Positions 38,241-38,451 of a stretch of DNA of 38,451 bases are shown piece by piece. The DNA comes from a virus, in the IMG/VR virus record IMGVR_UViG_3300049793_000106, positions 1-38,451 of that record; one strand, given 5' to 3'. The translations under genes and the position numbers were made by a program. Each line of letters starts with the position of its first letter. Within the stretch, counting starts at the first letter, position 1. The notes below the pieces were generated by a model. That model made no database searches. It saw only the letters and a list, made by a program, of their open reading frames with translations, and was not told the DNA's origin.

Positions 38241-38451
38241 TGCGTAGACTAGGAGTTCTCGCCTTAGTTGCTGCAATATCCTCCATAATCGCGTGGGGGT
38301 CCCTGACTGTTTTTCTCGCGAACGGGCGTAGGCGCGCCGACACCACTGCTGTGAAGATCGAAAACCTCGACAGGCAAGTCAAGGAACTGCGGCGGTATCA
38401 CACGGCGGGGGGGGGGGGGGGGGGCGGCGAGTCGCGGGGGGCGGCGGCGGC
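38237..38451 (+). CDS. Spanin-like membrane protein, truncated by contig end
   Basis: ATG at 38237 overlaps the previous stop. The visible 55 residues before the low-complexity part show a membrane segment (LGVLALVAAISSIIAWGSLTVFL) and a following coiled-coil start (TTAVKIENLDRQVKELRR), a layout like inner-membrane spanins. The open frame runs into poly-G and GGC-rich sequence at the end of the contig, so the C-terminus is missing. Another start (38240 ATG) is adjacent. Confidence 0.5.
   Translation, partial: MMRRLGVLALVAAISSIIAWGSLTVFLANGRRRADTTAVKIENLDRQVKELRRYHTAGGGGGGGESRGAAA
38407..38424. other. 18-base poly-G run near contig end (probable artefact)
   Basis: Eighteen consecutive G are followed by GGC-rich sequence to the last base. 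Poly-G tails are a known artefact of two-colour sequencing chemistry when signal is lost. The preceding coding sequence reads normally up to about 38400, so the last ~50 bases should not be treated as genomic without support. Confidence 0.7.

Noticed and set aside
1-38451. CRISPR array, integrase, attachment site or insertion sequence
   Set aside because: No regularly spaced identical repeats, no recombinase or transposase motifs and no flanking target duplications were seen.

Overview
This window is most of the late (virion and lysis) half of a tailed dsDNA phage or prophage with siphovirus-type morphology. Every supported gene is on the + strand. Genes are packed tightly, with ATGA, GTGA and TGATG stop/start overlaps at most junctions. 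The DNA is GC-rich. Strong Shine-Dalgarno sites and Sec signal peptides with AxA cleavage sites suggest a high-GC, probably Gram-negative host. A cysteine-paired RCC1-type propeller recalls proteins common in soil proteobacteria and myxobacteria, but the host cannot be fixed from sequence. No integrase, repressor, replication gene or tRNA is visible. The right end stops in a poly-G tract, so the contig is best read as an incomplete genome.

Layout: (1) 1-623 is a gene-free, G-poor to structured leader with repeated TTGACA elements and one good promoter. (2) 624-4358 holds small pre-packaging genes: a cupin-like protein, a PGDYG-like protein, zinc-ribbon and HTH proteins, and an HNH nuclease. 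(3) 4355-8023 is the large terminase, interrupted by two inteins. The first sits inside the Walker A P-loop, carries LAGLIDADG motifs and has class 3 intein hallmarks. The second sits next to the nuclease active site and contains a complete HNH endonuclease gene in a different reading frame. (4) 8023-13649 is the head module: DUF4055-type portal, scaffold-like protein, a 490-nt structured leader, HK97-type capsid, and two paralogous decoration-like proteins. (5) 13653-18548 holds adaptor, neck and tail-terminator proteins, the tail tube, a free-standing HNH gene, a tail chaperone pair joined by a -1 frameshift at GGGAAAC, and a gp10-like protein. (6) 18541-29900 holds tape measure, distal tail proteins, an NlpC/P60-like protein and a 2085-aa tail-tip protein. 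(7) 29897-37231 is an unusual run of genes with N-terminal signal or membrane sequences: a beta-sandwich protein, a seven-repeat RCC1-like propeller, a 1376-aa fibre-like protein, a metzincin-like protease and several small proteins. (8) 37235-38451 is the lysis module: GH108-type endolysin followed by small membrane proteins, the last running off the contig.

The genes fit the normal siphovirus assembly order. The most noteworthy parts are the two terminase inteins with unrelated endonucleases, one of them nested out of frame, and the secreted-protein island between the tail tip and the endolysin. Long hairpins without U-tracts flank the most highly needed structural genes, and small beta modules recur in capsid decoration, tail tube and tail tip proteins.
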